In this document: positions 40,316 through 48,058 of the stretch, one piece after another
Position numbering within the stretch: position 1 is the stretch's first letter
Layout: each line of letters opens with the position of its first letter
Origin: a virus
DNA: 48,094 bases
Virus record (IMG/VR): IMGVR_UViG_3300048091_000143
Location: 1 to 48,094 of that record
Strand: one strand, 5' to 3'
The notes under the pieces: generated by a model
The model's database searches: none
The model's input: the letters and a program-made list of their open reading frames with translations, nothing else
Told to the model about the DNA's origin: nothing
Program-made: the position numbers and the translations under genes

Positions 40316-41144
40316 CGATCACCTCCTCCATCTCAACGTCGATCACGTCGGGGCTTGCCGAGGCATCGCCGGCCATCCATTCGGCCAGGATCCTGGCGTT
40401 GCGCTCCTCGATGGTTTCTGGCCCGGTCGTGTGCTTGCTCGCCATCTCGATGAACTTGTCGATGTGGTCGGCGGAGCGCAGGATCAGGTTGAGGCCGTTG
40501 TACTTCTGCCCTCGGTCGTTTTGGCCCATGTGCCAGGCGCTACGAGAGCAGCCCAGGATGGCCTCACAGACTTGGCGAGGCTCGTACAGCTTCAACGCGG
40601 TCTTGATCGACTTGGCGCGCTTGTCGTCGAGCTGGGCACGAGGTGCGTCCATGACTTTTTGCCAGTAGGCGAAAACTTCGGCGACGACATCGCGGTCGGG
40701 CGACGCACCGCGGCGCTCGACAAGTTGATCCTCTCCCTTCCCTTCCTCTCCTTGATCCTTGATCCCTTCCTCCGACGACACTTCGAGAGGCTTCGCGAGG
40801 ATTCGAGAGGACCCATCGAATGGCGGGATTTTCGACTTGCTTGGCTTGTCGATCTTCTGATGAATCAACCAGTTACAGAGCTGTATGTAGCTTTGGGCGC
40901 CTGACTTGTAGCGGACGATGCAGCCCTCTTCTTCGAGCTCCTTCAGCCAGCCATCGATCAGGCCCGGCGCGTCGTCGTCGTACGGGAAAAGAAGGCTCGC
41001 GAGCATTCGCGAATTTCCGCGAAGCCTCCCCTCATCATCGGCGATGGTCCAGAGCTGGATGAATGTCAGGCGCGCATCGCGCGAGACGTTGCCCATGCTC
41101 TCAGACTGCGGGAACTCGGGTTTGATAGAACGGATCCTGGCCAT
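40305..41144 (-). CDS. Phage replication initiator (O-like)
   Basis: The 279-residue protein begins MARIRSIKPEFPQSESMGNV, the well-known start of phage replication O-type winged-helix proteins, with DARLTFIQLWTIADDEGRLR following. The middle is charged and low in order (about 115-145); the C-terminal part is helical. It probably binds an origin within its own gene or nearby. AAGGA lies 9 bases ahead of the ATG. Confidence 0.8.
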   Translation of the reverse strand: MARIRSIKPEFPQSESMGNVSRDARLTFIQLWTIADDEGRLRGNSRMLASLLFPYDDDAPGLIDGWLKELEEEGCIVRYKSGAQSYIQLCNWLIHQKIDKPSKSKIPPFDGSSRILAKPLEVSSEEGIKDQGEEGKGEDQLVERRGASPDRDVVAEVFAYWQKVMDAPRAQLDDKRAKSIKTALKLYEPRQVCEAILGCSRSAWHMGQNDRGQKYNGLNLILRSADHIDKFIEMASKHTTGPETIEERNARILAEWMAGDASASPDVIDVEMEEVIDAA

Positions 41145-41168
41145 GCTGAATGTTCCTTGCTTGGTTGC

Positions 41169-41969
41169 TTACGAAGGTGCGCGTTCGATGACGCGCGCGC
41201 CAGATGCATCGTGCAGCACCAGTGATGGCGCCTTGCGTTTCATGGTGCCGTCAGGCTGGCGGTAGTAGGTCGGCGCGCCGTGGAAGATCCCGCCAGGCGC
41301 GAAGGCCGCGTCGAAGATCTGCTCCGATGCCGCGCGCCCTTCCGGCGTCTTGAACATCACGCGCATGATCTCGGCGTTCACCGCCGCGTGGAGTGGCCGG
41401 TCGTTGAACTCGTCGCCGCGGTGAGCGGCCGAGTCCTCGACGCAGTACACGCCGATGAGCTCGACCAGGCCAATGTCCGGTTCGGGCAGCTCGGCCCTGT
41501 CGGACGGATTGCAGTTCAGGAGCTCCAGGCGCTGTTCCATCGTGGTAACGGCGTCGATCCGCGGAGCCATGTCGATGATGATGCGTCCAAGTGTTTGCTG
41601 GCATGCTCGCCCTGATCGCCAGCACGCTTCCAGCGACTCGATGTGCTTGCTCATCGCATCCAGGCGGTGTCGGTTGAATGGCGAGTCGCCTAGCCTCTTC
41701 GCATCACGGCGAGCGCGCCTAAGCTGGGTCCATCGCTGGGCGGTAGTCTCATAGTTGTCGCGAACGAAGTGGCGCACGAGCGCAAACGAGACAAGCACGC
41801 TCCCGTCATCGCAAAAGGCTCCGTTGTCAATCGCCTGCTTTACCCGTGCAGCCATCCCTACAGTGGCGCTCATCGTCTGCATACTTCTGTCCTGTGGTTT
41901 CGTCAAAATTTGGGCGTAAAGAGTCCCTGCGCCGGCCGGGTTAGCGGCGGCGCTATTCATTGGCTTCAT
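41169..41969 (-). CDS. Unknown 266-residue early protein
   Basis: The protein has helical segments (TTAQRWTQLRRARRDAKRLG) and a C-terminal beta region (YYRQPDGTMKRKAPSLVLHD). I do not recognise a family. It is first after Cro in the leftward early operon, where lambda has cII, but no HTH is seen. ATG 41969 has poor spacing; ATG 41885 with AGGA upstream is an alternative start that would remove 28 residues. Confidence 0.55.
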   Translation of the reverse strand: MKPMNSAAANPAGAGTLYAQILTKPQDRSMQTMSATVGMAARVKQAIDNGAFCDDGSVLVSFALVRHFVRDNYETTAQRWTQLRRARRDAKRLGDSPFNRHRLDAMSKHIESLEACWRSGRACQQTLGRIIIDMAPRIDAVTTMEQRLELLNCNPSDRAELPEPDIGLVELIGVYCVEDSAAHRGDEFNDRPLHAAVNAEIMRVMFKTPEGRAASEQIFDAAFAPGGIFHGAPTYYRQPDGTMKRKAPSLVLHDASGARVIERAPS

Positions 41970-41984
41970 AATCGCGCGCTTAGT

Positions 41985-42224
41985 CTAGACTGGCAGGCTG
42001 TCCGCAGTTACCAGATCGATGATCCGAGGATTGACGAGACGGACGCGCGGTATAGAGAACTTCTGCTCAATCTGCTCGACCCGCCTGAGAGGCACCCACC
42101 CTTGATCTACCCACAGGCTGACCGCCTGCTGGCTGACACCAAGCGTTTTTGCGAGCTTCCGTTGGCTTCCGGCCTGCTTAACAGCCAGCGCAATGCCTGT
42201 AGAGGATTGTCGTTCTTGCATCAT
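41985..42224 (-). CDS. Cro-like repressor (YdaS/Cro type)
   Basis: The 79-residue protein has an HTH, SQRKLAKTLGVSQQAVSLWV, then DQGWVPLRRVEQIEQKFSIP, the pattern of YdaS/Cro regulators. It is divergent from the CI-like gene across a 136-bp operator region. GGAG lies two to five bases ahead of the paired ATGs. It would favour lytic growth by shutting off repressor synthesis. Confidence 0.85.
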   Translation of the reverse strand: MMQERQSSTGIALAVKQAGSQRKLAKTLGVSQQAVSLWVDQGWVPLRRVEQIEQKFSIPRVRLVNPRIIDLVTADSLPV

Positions 42225-42241
42225 TGCTCCTTTAAGTCACT

Positions 42242-42351
42242 CAAATAGTACAAGTAATTGCTAGTTTGAGCAAGGCCAATAATAGTTTGTGTGTGGTAGC
42301 CATCCGGCGGGTGCTGCTCTATACTTGCGACTCCTACAATTAAATAGTTGT
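42242..42351. promoter_or_regulatory. Operator region between cro and the CI-like gene
   Basis: A leftward promoter has TTGCTC (42273-42268) and TACTAT (42250-42245) with a 17-base spacer. Half-site-like copies of ACAAACTA occur at 42260-42268 (CAAACTAGC), 42281-42290 (ACAAACTATT) and 42342-42351 (ACAACTATTT), read on the minus strand. Similar CAAA-ACTA words recur at the early promoter 43231-43293. A rightward -10 (TATACT, 42320-42325) has no clear -35. Confidence 0.55.
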
Positions 42352-42360
42352 CTCCACAAT

Positions 42361-43161
42361 ATGAGTTCAAACCTTGGCTCCCTGATTCGTGTTTATCGTA
42401 TTCGTAAAGGTCTAAGCCAAGCAGACTTGGCCGCGAAGATCGGCGTATCGCAAGGCGCAATTGGCCAGTGGGAGCGAGGGGAATTCAGGCCGCGGGGTAA
42501 GCACATTAATGGTCTACAGGAGATCCTGGGGCTTACGGCCGAAGCTATAGAGAGGGAGGCTGCAAGGGACGACGGTACTGGCCAAATAGCTAGCGGAGCC
42601 CCTGATGAAGCGGTGGGCAGTGAGGAATCCGAAAGTAAAATACCGCACCTAGGCGAGGACCCGCGTAAATGGGCAATGGCGGAGGAGTCACTGGAACGTC
42701 TGCGGGCTGCCGAGCATCACACAAAGAGTGGCGAGTTCGAGATCGCATTGTTTTCCTTGCTCTCGCACATTGATGGCGATATTCGCAGCCATGTGAGTAT
42801 CGCAGGGCCAGCCTCCAGACATTGGATTGTCGACTGCATTACGCATCGAAGTGTGGTTGAAGTAAAGCATCCTCGCTCATACGTTCACATAGAGAGTTTG
42901 ATAGCACAAACGTGTTGGAGGCTCGCGGTACTCAGGGCGCTCATGGGGGACGAAAAAAAGTACGTTGCCGTCATTAGGCGGCCGCCACTAGAGCCACTTC
43001 CTGAGCATGCCCTACCTTTCTACGAAAAGAAACTAGCGGCCTTAGCGATAGAGGCTGACCTAGTAGGAATAAGCTTGGTGGTCGCAGACACGCCAGAACA
43101 GGTAGCCAAAGCCATAGAGGACTTGGAAAATTCTCTCGGCCTGGGCCGCTCCCTCGACTGA
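42361..43161 (+). CDS. CI-like repressor with PD-(D/E)XK nuclease-like C-terminal domain
   Basis: The 266-residue protein has an HTH_3 domain (1-60: LIRVYRIRKGLSQADLAAKI, GVSQGAIGQWERGEF) and an acidic linker (61-100). There is no S24/LexA Ala-Gly cleavage site or Ser-Lys dyad. Instead residues about 125-205 give GEFEIALFSLL, HWIVDCITHRSVVEVK (D158, E167, K169) and a helix with Q183, the order of PD-(D/E)XK nucleases. It lies divergent from cro, so it is the probable prophage repressor. Whether the domain cuts, or only senses, DNA is unknown. Confidence 0.7.
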   Translation: MSSNLGSLIRVYRIRKGLSQADLAAKIGVSQGAIGQWERGEFRPRGKHINGLQEILGLTAEAIEREAARDDGTGQIASGAPDEAVGSEESESKIPHLGEDPRKWAMAEESLERLRAAEHHTKSGEFEIALFSLLSHIDGDIRSHVSIAGPASRHWIVDCITHRSVVEVKHPRSYVHIESLIAQTCWRLAVLRALMGDEKKYVAVIRRPPLEPLPEHALPFYEKKLAALAIEADLVGISLVVADTPEQVAKAIEDLENSLGLGRSLD

Positions 43162-43180
43162 GATTCACAGATTCTGAGTG

Positions 43181-43206
43181 AAGCGCACTGATGTGCGCTT
43201 TTTTTT
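43181..43206 (+). terminator. Intrinsic terminator after the repressor gene
   Basis: AAGCGCAC and GTGCGCTT form a perfect 8-bp stem with a TGAT loop followed by six T residues. It insulates the repressor transcript from the early operon. Confidence 0.85.
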
Positions 43207-43230
43207 CAGCCGAGAGCTATAGAGGCACGC

Positions 43231-43293
43231 CAAAACACTACAAAAACTATTTGACAAGCAGTTTCTTGTCCCGCTAAACTGTGCAAACACTAT
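43231..43293 (+). promoter_or_regulatory. Strong rightward early promoter with repressor-like sites (PL-like)
   Basis: TTGACA (43251-43256) and TAAACT (43275-43280) are 18 bases apart. CAAAACACTA (43231), CAAAAACTAT (43241) and CAAACACTAT (43284) flank the promoter and resemble the words in the cI/cro region. It should drive the genes from 43353 to 47867. The first gene has CAGAGGTAACC before its ATG. Confidence 0.7.
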
Positions 43294-43352
43294 ACATGAG
43301 GCACAGTTTGGCTGATTCTCTGGCTCGCCTCAGTAACTGACCAGAGGTAACC

Positions 43353-43667
43353 ATGACCGCACTACAGCAAGCAGCACCCAGCATCCAGGCGATCAAGCTG
43401 CCGCTCGCCTACAGCTCCCATCGCCAGATCATGGACGCAGATCGCAACCTGGCCATCGAGGTATTTTCGGGCGGACCTGGGATTGAAGCGGCAGACCAGT
43501 TGCAAGAGCTCGTTGTCGTTGCCTGCAATTCCTTTGCGCTGATGGTGAAGGCTCTGAAGGCCGCCGAGGACCTGTCGCGCACCGGACTGCTTAACGCCCC
43601 TGATGGCGAAATCGCTCGCGTGAACGAACTGCGTCGCATCGCCCTTGCCGCAGCAGGTGCAGCATGA
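43353..43667 (+). CDS. Unknown 104-residue early protein
   Basis: The protein begins MTALQQAAPSIQAIKLPLAY and is helical (LQELVVVACNSFALMVKALK). It is the first gene of the rightward early operon and its stop overlaps the start of the antirepressor gene (ATGA). No family recognised; position suggests a host-takeover or regulatory role. Confidence 0.55.
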   Translation: MTALQQAAPSIQAIKLPLAYSSHRQIMDADRNLAIEVFSGGPGIEAADQLQELVVVACNSFALMVKALKAAEDLSRTGLLNAPDGEIARVNELRRIALAAAGAA

Positions 43668-44473
43668 GTGACCTGGTCATTATCCGCGGTGACGAACTCG
43701 TGACGACCACGCTGGCGATTTCCGCCGGGACCGCTAACACGCACGAGAGCGTTATCAAGCTGGTGCGCGCCTACCAGGAAGACTTGGAAGAGTTCGGAGG
43801 GGTCCGATTTGAAATCGAACCCTTTGAGACCGCCGGTGGACAACAGAAACGTGAGATCGCGCTGCTCAACGAGGACCAGGCGACGCTGCTGATCACCTAC
43901 ATGCGCAACAACGTAATCGTGCGAAAGTTCAAGATTGCGCTCGTCCGCAGCTTTGCCGACATGCGCCGGCGCCTCGCCTCCCAAACTGCCCCGGCGGTTC
44001 CGAATTTCGCTGACGAGATCGAGGCTGCTTATGCCTGGATCGCTGCCAAGAAAGAAGCACGCGAAGAAGCGGCGCGCGCCAACCATGAGGCCGCGAAGGC
44101 TGCGCAGCTGGAGCATCAGGTCGCGGAACTGGCGCCGGCCGCAGCCGGCCTTGAGCTGATCGCCGGCGCCGATGGCACGATGTGCATCACCGACGCAGCC
44201 AAAACACTGCAGATGCAGCCGCATAAGCTGCGCGACGCCCTGCTTGAGATGAAGTGGATGTACCGCCGCCAGGGCAAGGCTGGATACGTCGCATACCAGC
44301 CGACGATCCACGCCGGCCACCTGGTGCACAAGGTGGCGAACTATCAGGATCCAGAAACGGGCGAACAAAAGAGCAATGCCCAGGTGCTCGTTACGAGGAA
44401 AGGCTTGGCCAAGCTGGCTAAGCTGCTCAGCATCCCGGGCGCGCCGCCCAGTCCGGGCCCGCGCCTGAATTAA
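43664..44473 (+). CDS. rha: Rha-family regulator with KilAC-type C-terminus (antirepressor)
   Basis: The 269-residue protein has a Rha-like N-terminal domain (TNTHESVIKLVRAYQEDLEE is close to the THESVIKLVR signature, then ALLNEDQATLLITYMRNN) and a KilAC/ANT-like C-terminal domain (DGTMCITDAAKTLQMQPHKL, WMYRRQGKAGYVAYQ). Such proteins act as antirepressors or lytic regulators. The Ala-rich coiled region (115-165) links the domains. It is the second gene in the early operon and may counter the repressor at 42361. Confidence 0.85.
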   Translation: MSDLVIIRGDELVTTTLAISAGTANTHESVIKLVRAYQEDLEEFGGVRFEIEPFETAGGQQKREIALLNEDQATLLITYMRNNVIVRKFKIALVRSFADMRRRLASQTAPAVPNFADEIEAAYAWIAAKKEAREEAARANHEAAKAAQLEHQVAELAPAAAGLELIAGADGTMCITDAAKTLQMQPHKLRDALLEMKWMYRRQGKAGYVAYQPTIHAGHLVHKVANYQDPETGEQKSNAQVLVTRKGLAKLAKLLSIPGAPPSPGPRLN

Positions 44474-44560
44474 CCCAGCACTACCCCTGAAACAACGAAG
44501 CCACCCGGTGTTACCAGCACCGGATGGCCCCTTACGCCCCTAACTATTTGGAGATAGACG

Positions 44561-44929
44561 ATGGCGAATCATGAGAGTAGCACAAAGGCAACGTCCAGAG
44601 CAATGCCGCCGAAAGGGCTTGATCCATGTCATAAGCGGTTTTCGTGGCTGGAAGGAACGGCGAAGCACGAAGCGGCCGCTGAGTTTGCGGCCAAGGTTGT
44701 GGATATCAGCCGCGGCACCAGGGTGATCGCAACGATCCTGCGCCAACACCTGATCGACTTGAATGCGATCGCAGACGGCGCCGGCGCTTCGGTGGAGCCG
44801 CTCCTGAACGAAAACGACACTCTGGACTTGGCGGCCCTGATGGAGGTTTCGCTCGACACTCTTTGCGAGATGGCCGATGCGGAAGTCGGGCACTTCAACG
44901 ATCAAGCACAGAACGGAGCTCGAGCATGA
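44561..44929 (+). CDS. Unknown 122-residue early protein
   Basis: The protein has SRAMPPKGLDPCHKRFSWLE and two helices (ISRGTRVIATILRQHLIDLN, LALMEV-like ALMEVSLDTLCEMADAEVGH). GGAG lies ten bases ahead of the ATG. A 87-bp gap before it contains a hairpin (CCGGTG/CACCGG) without T-run. No family recognised. Confidence 0.5.
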   Translation: MANHESSTKATSRAMPPKGLDPCHKRFSWLEGTAKHEAAAEFAAKVVDISRGTRVIATILRQHLIDLNAIADGAGASVEPLLNENDTLDLAALMEVSLDTLCEMADAEVGHFNDQAQNGARA

Positions 44930-45321
44930 GCGCGAAGAATCCTGTATTCAATCACGCCGGCCGGGCTGCATATGAACTGCCCAAGCTGCTGGCGAACCTT
45001 GGCAACGTGGACAGCGGCAAGCCGCTTACCGAGGTGCAGCGCAACACCATCGATGCGATCGAGTCGCATGCGTTCAACGCGACTGAGTTCATCACCAGTG
45101 GCATGGAATCGGTTGGTCGCCTTATGGCCATCGTTGGCCATGGCGAAGTTCAGGTAGACGCATCAGTCCTCGCGAACCTGGGCGACTTGATGATGCACCT
45201 GGCTGTCGAGGTACAACACCTCCATGAGGTCGAGTCGGACATGCGTGCCATTCTGCGTTCCTCGGAGATCGCCCAGACAAATGCTACACCGGCAGCGCCA
45301 GGCCCAGAGGTGCGGACATGA
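44926..45321 (+). CDS. Unknown 131-residue early protein
   Basis: The frame begins MSAKNPVFNHAGRAAYELPK at an ATGA overlap, which fixes the start (the longer ORF start at 44863 lies within the previous gene). It is mostly helical with LMAIVGHGEVQVDASVLANL in the middle. No family recognised. Coupled to both neighbours. Confidence 0.5.
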   Translation: MSAKNPVFNHAGRAAYELPKLLANLGNVDSGKPLTEVQRNTIDAIESHAFNATEFITSGMESVGRLMAIVGHGEVQVDASVLANLGDLMMHLAVEVQHLHEVESDMRAILRSSEIAQTNATPAAPGPEVRT

Positions 45322-45509
45322 ACATGAGTGATCCCGACCTGGTTGGATGCGTCAGCAATACCGACCTGCAGCTGACCGACCTCGAGCGCCAGCTCATCAC
45401 CAACTTTAGGGCTATGAAGACAAGCAGCAGGCGCGACATGGTCGCGATGTCTGCAGAGATGGCACGCCTCCTGCCGGCCGTGCCGGTGAAACTGACCCTG
45501 GTGCGCTGA
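45318..45509 (+). CDS. Unknown 63-residue early protein
   Basis: The frame begins MNMSDPDLVGCVSNTDLQLT at an ATGA overlap with the previous gene and ends in VKLTLVR. Short and helical, no recognised family. Coupling supports expression. Confidence 0.5.
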   Translation: MNMSDPDLVGCVSNTDLQLTDLERQLITNFRAMKTSSRRDMVAMSAEMARLLPAVPVKLTLVR

Positions 45510-45539
45510 TTACGCGCCGCCCGAACAGAAAGAATTAAC

Positions 45540-46214
45540 ATGAAAAAGAGCGAATTGAGCCCGGCCACGAACAGCGGCTTCCAGCACCACGATAGTCAAT
45601 TGGATCAAGGACTTACCGCAGAAATTGGGCGGCCACCCCAGCCGATGGCCAGCACCATGCCGGCCCTGTATCCGCTTGAGGTTTACGCCGGCATCATCCA
45701 GTACCATGGCGCACCTGTGCACCTGATCCTGCTCCCAGGTGACGTCCAGGTCACCGGACTCGAGGTGGCCGAAGAGTTCATCGCCAGCATCGACGGCGAG
45801 TTCCCGACCTATGCCGAGTTGAAGCACCTGCGCGAGTGCATGGGGCATCGGTTCAAACCCAGCCTCTACTACACGTGCGACCAAGAGCCCTACGATGGCG
45901 ACATGGCGACAGTACTTTTCGACTTTGCGACGGACGCCGATCGCAGGGCGCAAAAGGGACCTCGAAACGTTCGGGTCCGGGGTGTTCGCCGCGTACCCGC
46001 TCAAGCGGGGACGGTCCCCGGGCTCACCGAAGACCAGGTCGCGGGCATCGCAGGCCAGCTGATCGATCAGGAATCGCTCGACGACGACTCGGATGTAACA
46101 GACGACGAGCGCCTGGTTAGCGCCGGCATCAAGATCGGCATCGGCAAGATGGCCATGGCAGTGCAGCAGGTGTTGGCTGCTCACAAGCGCCATCAGGGAA
46201 GTGCAGATGCTTAA
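45540..46214 (+). CDS. DUF1566-like early protein
   Basis: The 224-residue protein contains LILLPGDVQVTGLEVAEEFI, GEFPTYAELKHLREC, FKPSLYYTCDQE and RNVRVRGVRRV, which follow the order of DUF1566/Lcl-fold proteins found in phages (LP-T-E-L-L...YW.S.Q...VR). A 65-residue helical tail follows. The start follows AGAAAGAATTAAC. Function unknown; the fold is often in surface proteins but here it is cytoplasmic. Confidence 0.5.
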   Translation: MKKSELSPATNSGFQHHDSQLDQGLTAEIGRPPQPMASTMPALYPLEVYAGIIQYHGAPVHLILLPGDVQVTGLEVAEEFIASIDGEFPTYAELKHLRECMGHRFKPSLYYTCDQEPYDGDMATVLFDFATDADRRAQKGPRNVRVRGVRRVPAQAGTVPGLTEDQVAGIAGQLIDQESLDDDSDVTDDERLVSAGIKIGIGKMAMAVQQVLAAHKRHQGSADA

Positions 46215-46431
46215 TCCAGCAATCTCCGGAAAAGCGAGCACAGGGGATGCCGGAAAACTTTCCGGCATCGAGATGCCCGCGCGCGTCGACGGCATCGACG
46301 TGGCCCAGCTGCTGCACGACATCGGTGAAGCCAGCGCCAGGCAGAGTAGCGTCGAGCTGTTCCGCCTGTGCCTGGGTGCGCAGCACGTGCTCCACAGCGT
46401 GTTCCAGCACCAGGATGGAGCTCCGCGATGA
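46207..46431 (+). CDS. Unknown 74-residue early protein
   Basis: The frame starts at ATG 46207, eight bases inside the end of the previous gene, and contains GIEMPARVDGIDVAQLLHDI. Helical, no recognised family. Its stop overlaps the start of the next gene. Confidence 0.45.
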   Translation: MLNPAISGKASTGDAGKLSGIEMPARVDGIDVAQLLHDIGEASARQSSVELFRLCLGAQHVLHSVFQHQDGAPR

Positions 46432-47234
46432 GCCAAGCTGCCAGCGTAAGCGACGCCGCGTTCACGAAGGAGATCTGGCGCCACGAGGAGCAAGGCAACG
46501 TCAAGGTCGCCGCCGAGACGCGGGAGCTGTGGCAACACGCCCGCGTAGGCCAGGGTTACCGCGACAATGTCGGACCGCTCACCACGCACGAGATCGGCGG
46601 CTTCGCTGAAAAGTACCTGCACGGCGATGACGGTGACGCGGTCGCCTTTGCCCGCGCCGTTGAGCGCGCCGCACTGATCAAGGCATTCACCCTGCTGCCG
46701 GAGCTTCGTCAGGCGCAAGCGCAAAAGTCGTACAGCAAAGCCTACAGCAACGGAATGAATATGGGCTTGGTCACCTACAGTGGGGCGATCAGGGCTCTGG
46801 CCATGGGACAGGCGCAGGGCGAAGGTGACGATGCCAAGCCCGTAAGGTCGCGCAAGGGTAGCGAGATCGCCCAACTCGAGAAGACGGTAGACGCGAGCGC
46901 CATCCGACCAAAGTTCGAGGCTTGGGCCGGGTCGCGGCAATTTGACCTACGCCAGCAGAGTGGCGACTACACCAACACGGTAACGGCTTATGTCTGGATG
47001 GGTTGGCTTGCTGCTGGCATGGCCCAGGCGCAGGACTATCCTAAAACCGCTGGAGCGCCACAAACCTGCAGGAGTAGCGAAAAGGTGCAGGTCGACCAGT
47101 TGGAGTTTGGGTTGCCCGCCGGTCAGCCGGCTATCCGCGATATCGGCGCCGCGACTGGCGTGGCAGCTACCGGGGCCGCGGCGCACAGTATCGTCGGCGC
47201 GAACATGCCAGCGAAGCAGAACCCGGGAGGGTAA
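46428..47234 (+). CDS. Unknown 268-residue early protein
   Basis: The frame begins MSQAASVSDAAFTKEIWRHE at ATG 46428 (ATGA overlap; the longer ORF start at 46368 lies in the previous gene). It is helical in the first half (RAVERAALIKAFTLLPELRQ) and Ala/Gly-rich at the end. No family recognised. It is the largest unknown of the operon and directly precedes the excisionase-like genes. Confidence 0.5.
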   Translation: MSQAASVSDAAFTKEIWRHEEQGNVKVAAETRELWQHARVGQGYRDNVGPLTTHEIGGFAEKYLHGDDGDAVAFARAVERAALIKAFTLLPELRQAQAQKSYSKAYSNGMNMGLVTYSGAIRALAMGQAQGEGDDAKPVRSRKGSEIAQLEKTVDASAIRPKFEAWAGSRQFDLRQQSGDYTNTVTAYVWMGWLAAGMAQAQDYPKTAGAPQTCRSSEKVQVDQLEFGLPAGQPAIRDIGAATGVAATGAAAHSIVGANMPAKQNPGG

Positions 47235-47299
47235 TCGCGGTCCATGCCTCCGCGCCACGCTCCGGACCGCGTGAATTGACGAGCAGACGAGGGGGTGAA

Positions 47300-47659
47300 A
47301 TGGAAGATGCTCTTTACAGGGTTAGCCGTGCCATGAAGATGCTGGACGTTTGTCGCGCCACCATCTACCGCATGGTTCGCCGTGGCGAGCTCGAATCGGT
47401 GAAATTTGGACGGGCAACGCGCATAACTGGCGCGAGCATCGCCAAGATAATCAACGCTCGCGAGCCGCTGTCGATGCCTAAGGACGGCGTGGCGCCACCT
47501 GCGGCCCGCCCCTACGGAACGCTTGCAGCACAGGTCGCAGTGCCAGTACGTGCGGCCGAACGCAATCTCGAAAAAAGAGTTGCCGCACTTGAACGAGAAG
47601 TCGCGACACTTAAAAAGTTGATATCGAAATTAAAAGAGGCAATAAATGAATGCACCTAA
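47300..47659 (+). CDS. MerR/excisionase-type HTH protein with coiled-coil tail
   Basis: The 119-residue protein has an excisionase-like winged HTH (RVSRAMKMLDVCRATIYRMV, RRGELESVKFGR; residues 6-45) and a C-terminal leucine-heptad coiled coil (RVAALEREVATLKKLISKLK). GAGGGGGTG lies ahead of ATG 47300, so I prefer this to TTG 47276. It lies next to a second HTH protein and attR, so it may help excision or control int. Confidence 0.7.
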   Translation: MEDALYRVSRAMKMLDVCRATIYRMVRRGELESVKFGRATRITGASIAKIINAREPLSMPKDGVAPPAARPYGTLAAQVAVPVRAAERNLEKRVAALEREVATLKKLISKLKEAINECT

Positions 47660-47867
47660 ACGCTTCCTGCGCCTGCCGACCGTCATCGAGATGGTGGGCA
47701 AGTCGCGCACCGCGATCTACCGCGACATTCAGGGCGGGACATTCCCGGCTCCGGTCCGCATCGGAGCCCGCGCAGTGGCATGGGATTCCACTGACATCGA
47801 CCGGTGGCAGCAGGACCGGATCAACGCCTCGACCCCGGCCGGAACGGCGCCAGCGAGTGGCCTGTAG
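47646..47867 (+). CDS. AlpA-family excisionase-like regulator
   Basis: The 73-residue protein carries FLRLPTVIEMVGKSRTAIYR and GGTFPAPVRIGARAVAWDST, the AlpA signature, followed by DIDRWQQDR. It starts 14 bases before the end of the preceding gene. Its stop codon lies in the first arm-type repeat (47863-47872). AlpA proteins activate int or act as directionality factors; placement beside attR supports an Xis role. Confidence 0.85.
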   Translation: MNAPKRFLRLPTVIEMVGKSRTAIYRDIQGGTFPAPVRIGARAVAWDSTDIDRWQQDRINASTPAGTAPASGL

Positions 47868-47913
47868 GGGCAATTTGTGGGGGTAAAAACTGTAGGGGTA
47901 ATTGTAGGGGTAA
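47863..47913 (+). repeat. Integrase arm-type sites, right arm (four GTAGGGGTAA-like copies)
   Basis: GTAGGGGCAA (47863), GTGGGGGTAA (47877), GTAGGGGTAA (47892) and GTAGGGGTAA (47904) stand in direct orientation with 14, 15 and 12 bases between starts. The last two match the left-arm pair at 1691 and 1703 in sequence and spacing. They fill the space between alpA and attR. Confidence 0.7.
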
Positions 47914-47932
47914 TGCCGCCAGAAAAGAAAAA

Positions 47933-47952
47933 GGCCAGCTCTGCGGCTGGCC
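47933..47952 (-). terminator. Phage-borne terminator for the rebuilt tRNA-Pro
   Basis: On the minus strand GGCCAGC and GCTGGCC pair around a 6-base loop and are followed by TTTTTCTTTTCT. It lies just beyond the attR repeat on the phage side, so it ends transcription of tRNA-Pro within the prophage and shields the early operon end from readthrough. Confidence 0.75.
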
Positions 47953-48046
<94 letters not shown>

Positions 48047-48058
48047 ACTCAGCCTGCA

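Noticed and set aside
43409-44368. 319-codon minus-strand ORF opposite the Rha/KilAC gene
   Set aside because: The plus strand has a recognised antirepressor; the minus frame shows no family pattern.
44474-44560. Hairpin CCGGTG/CACCGG between early genes
   Set aside because: No T-run on either strand and downstream genes look like the same operon, so I did not call a terminator.
45510-46940. 476-codon minus-strand ORF opposite the early operon
   Set aside because: Lies against coupled plus-strand genes with ATGA overlaps and ribosome sites; composition is that of a shadow.
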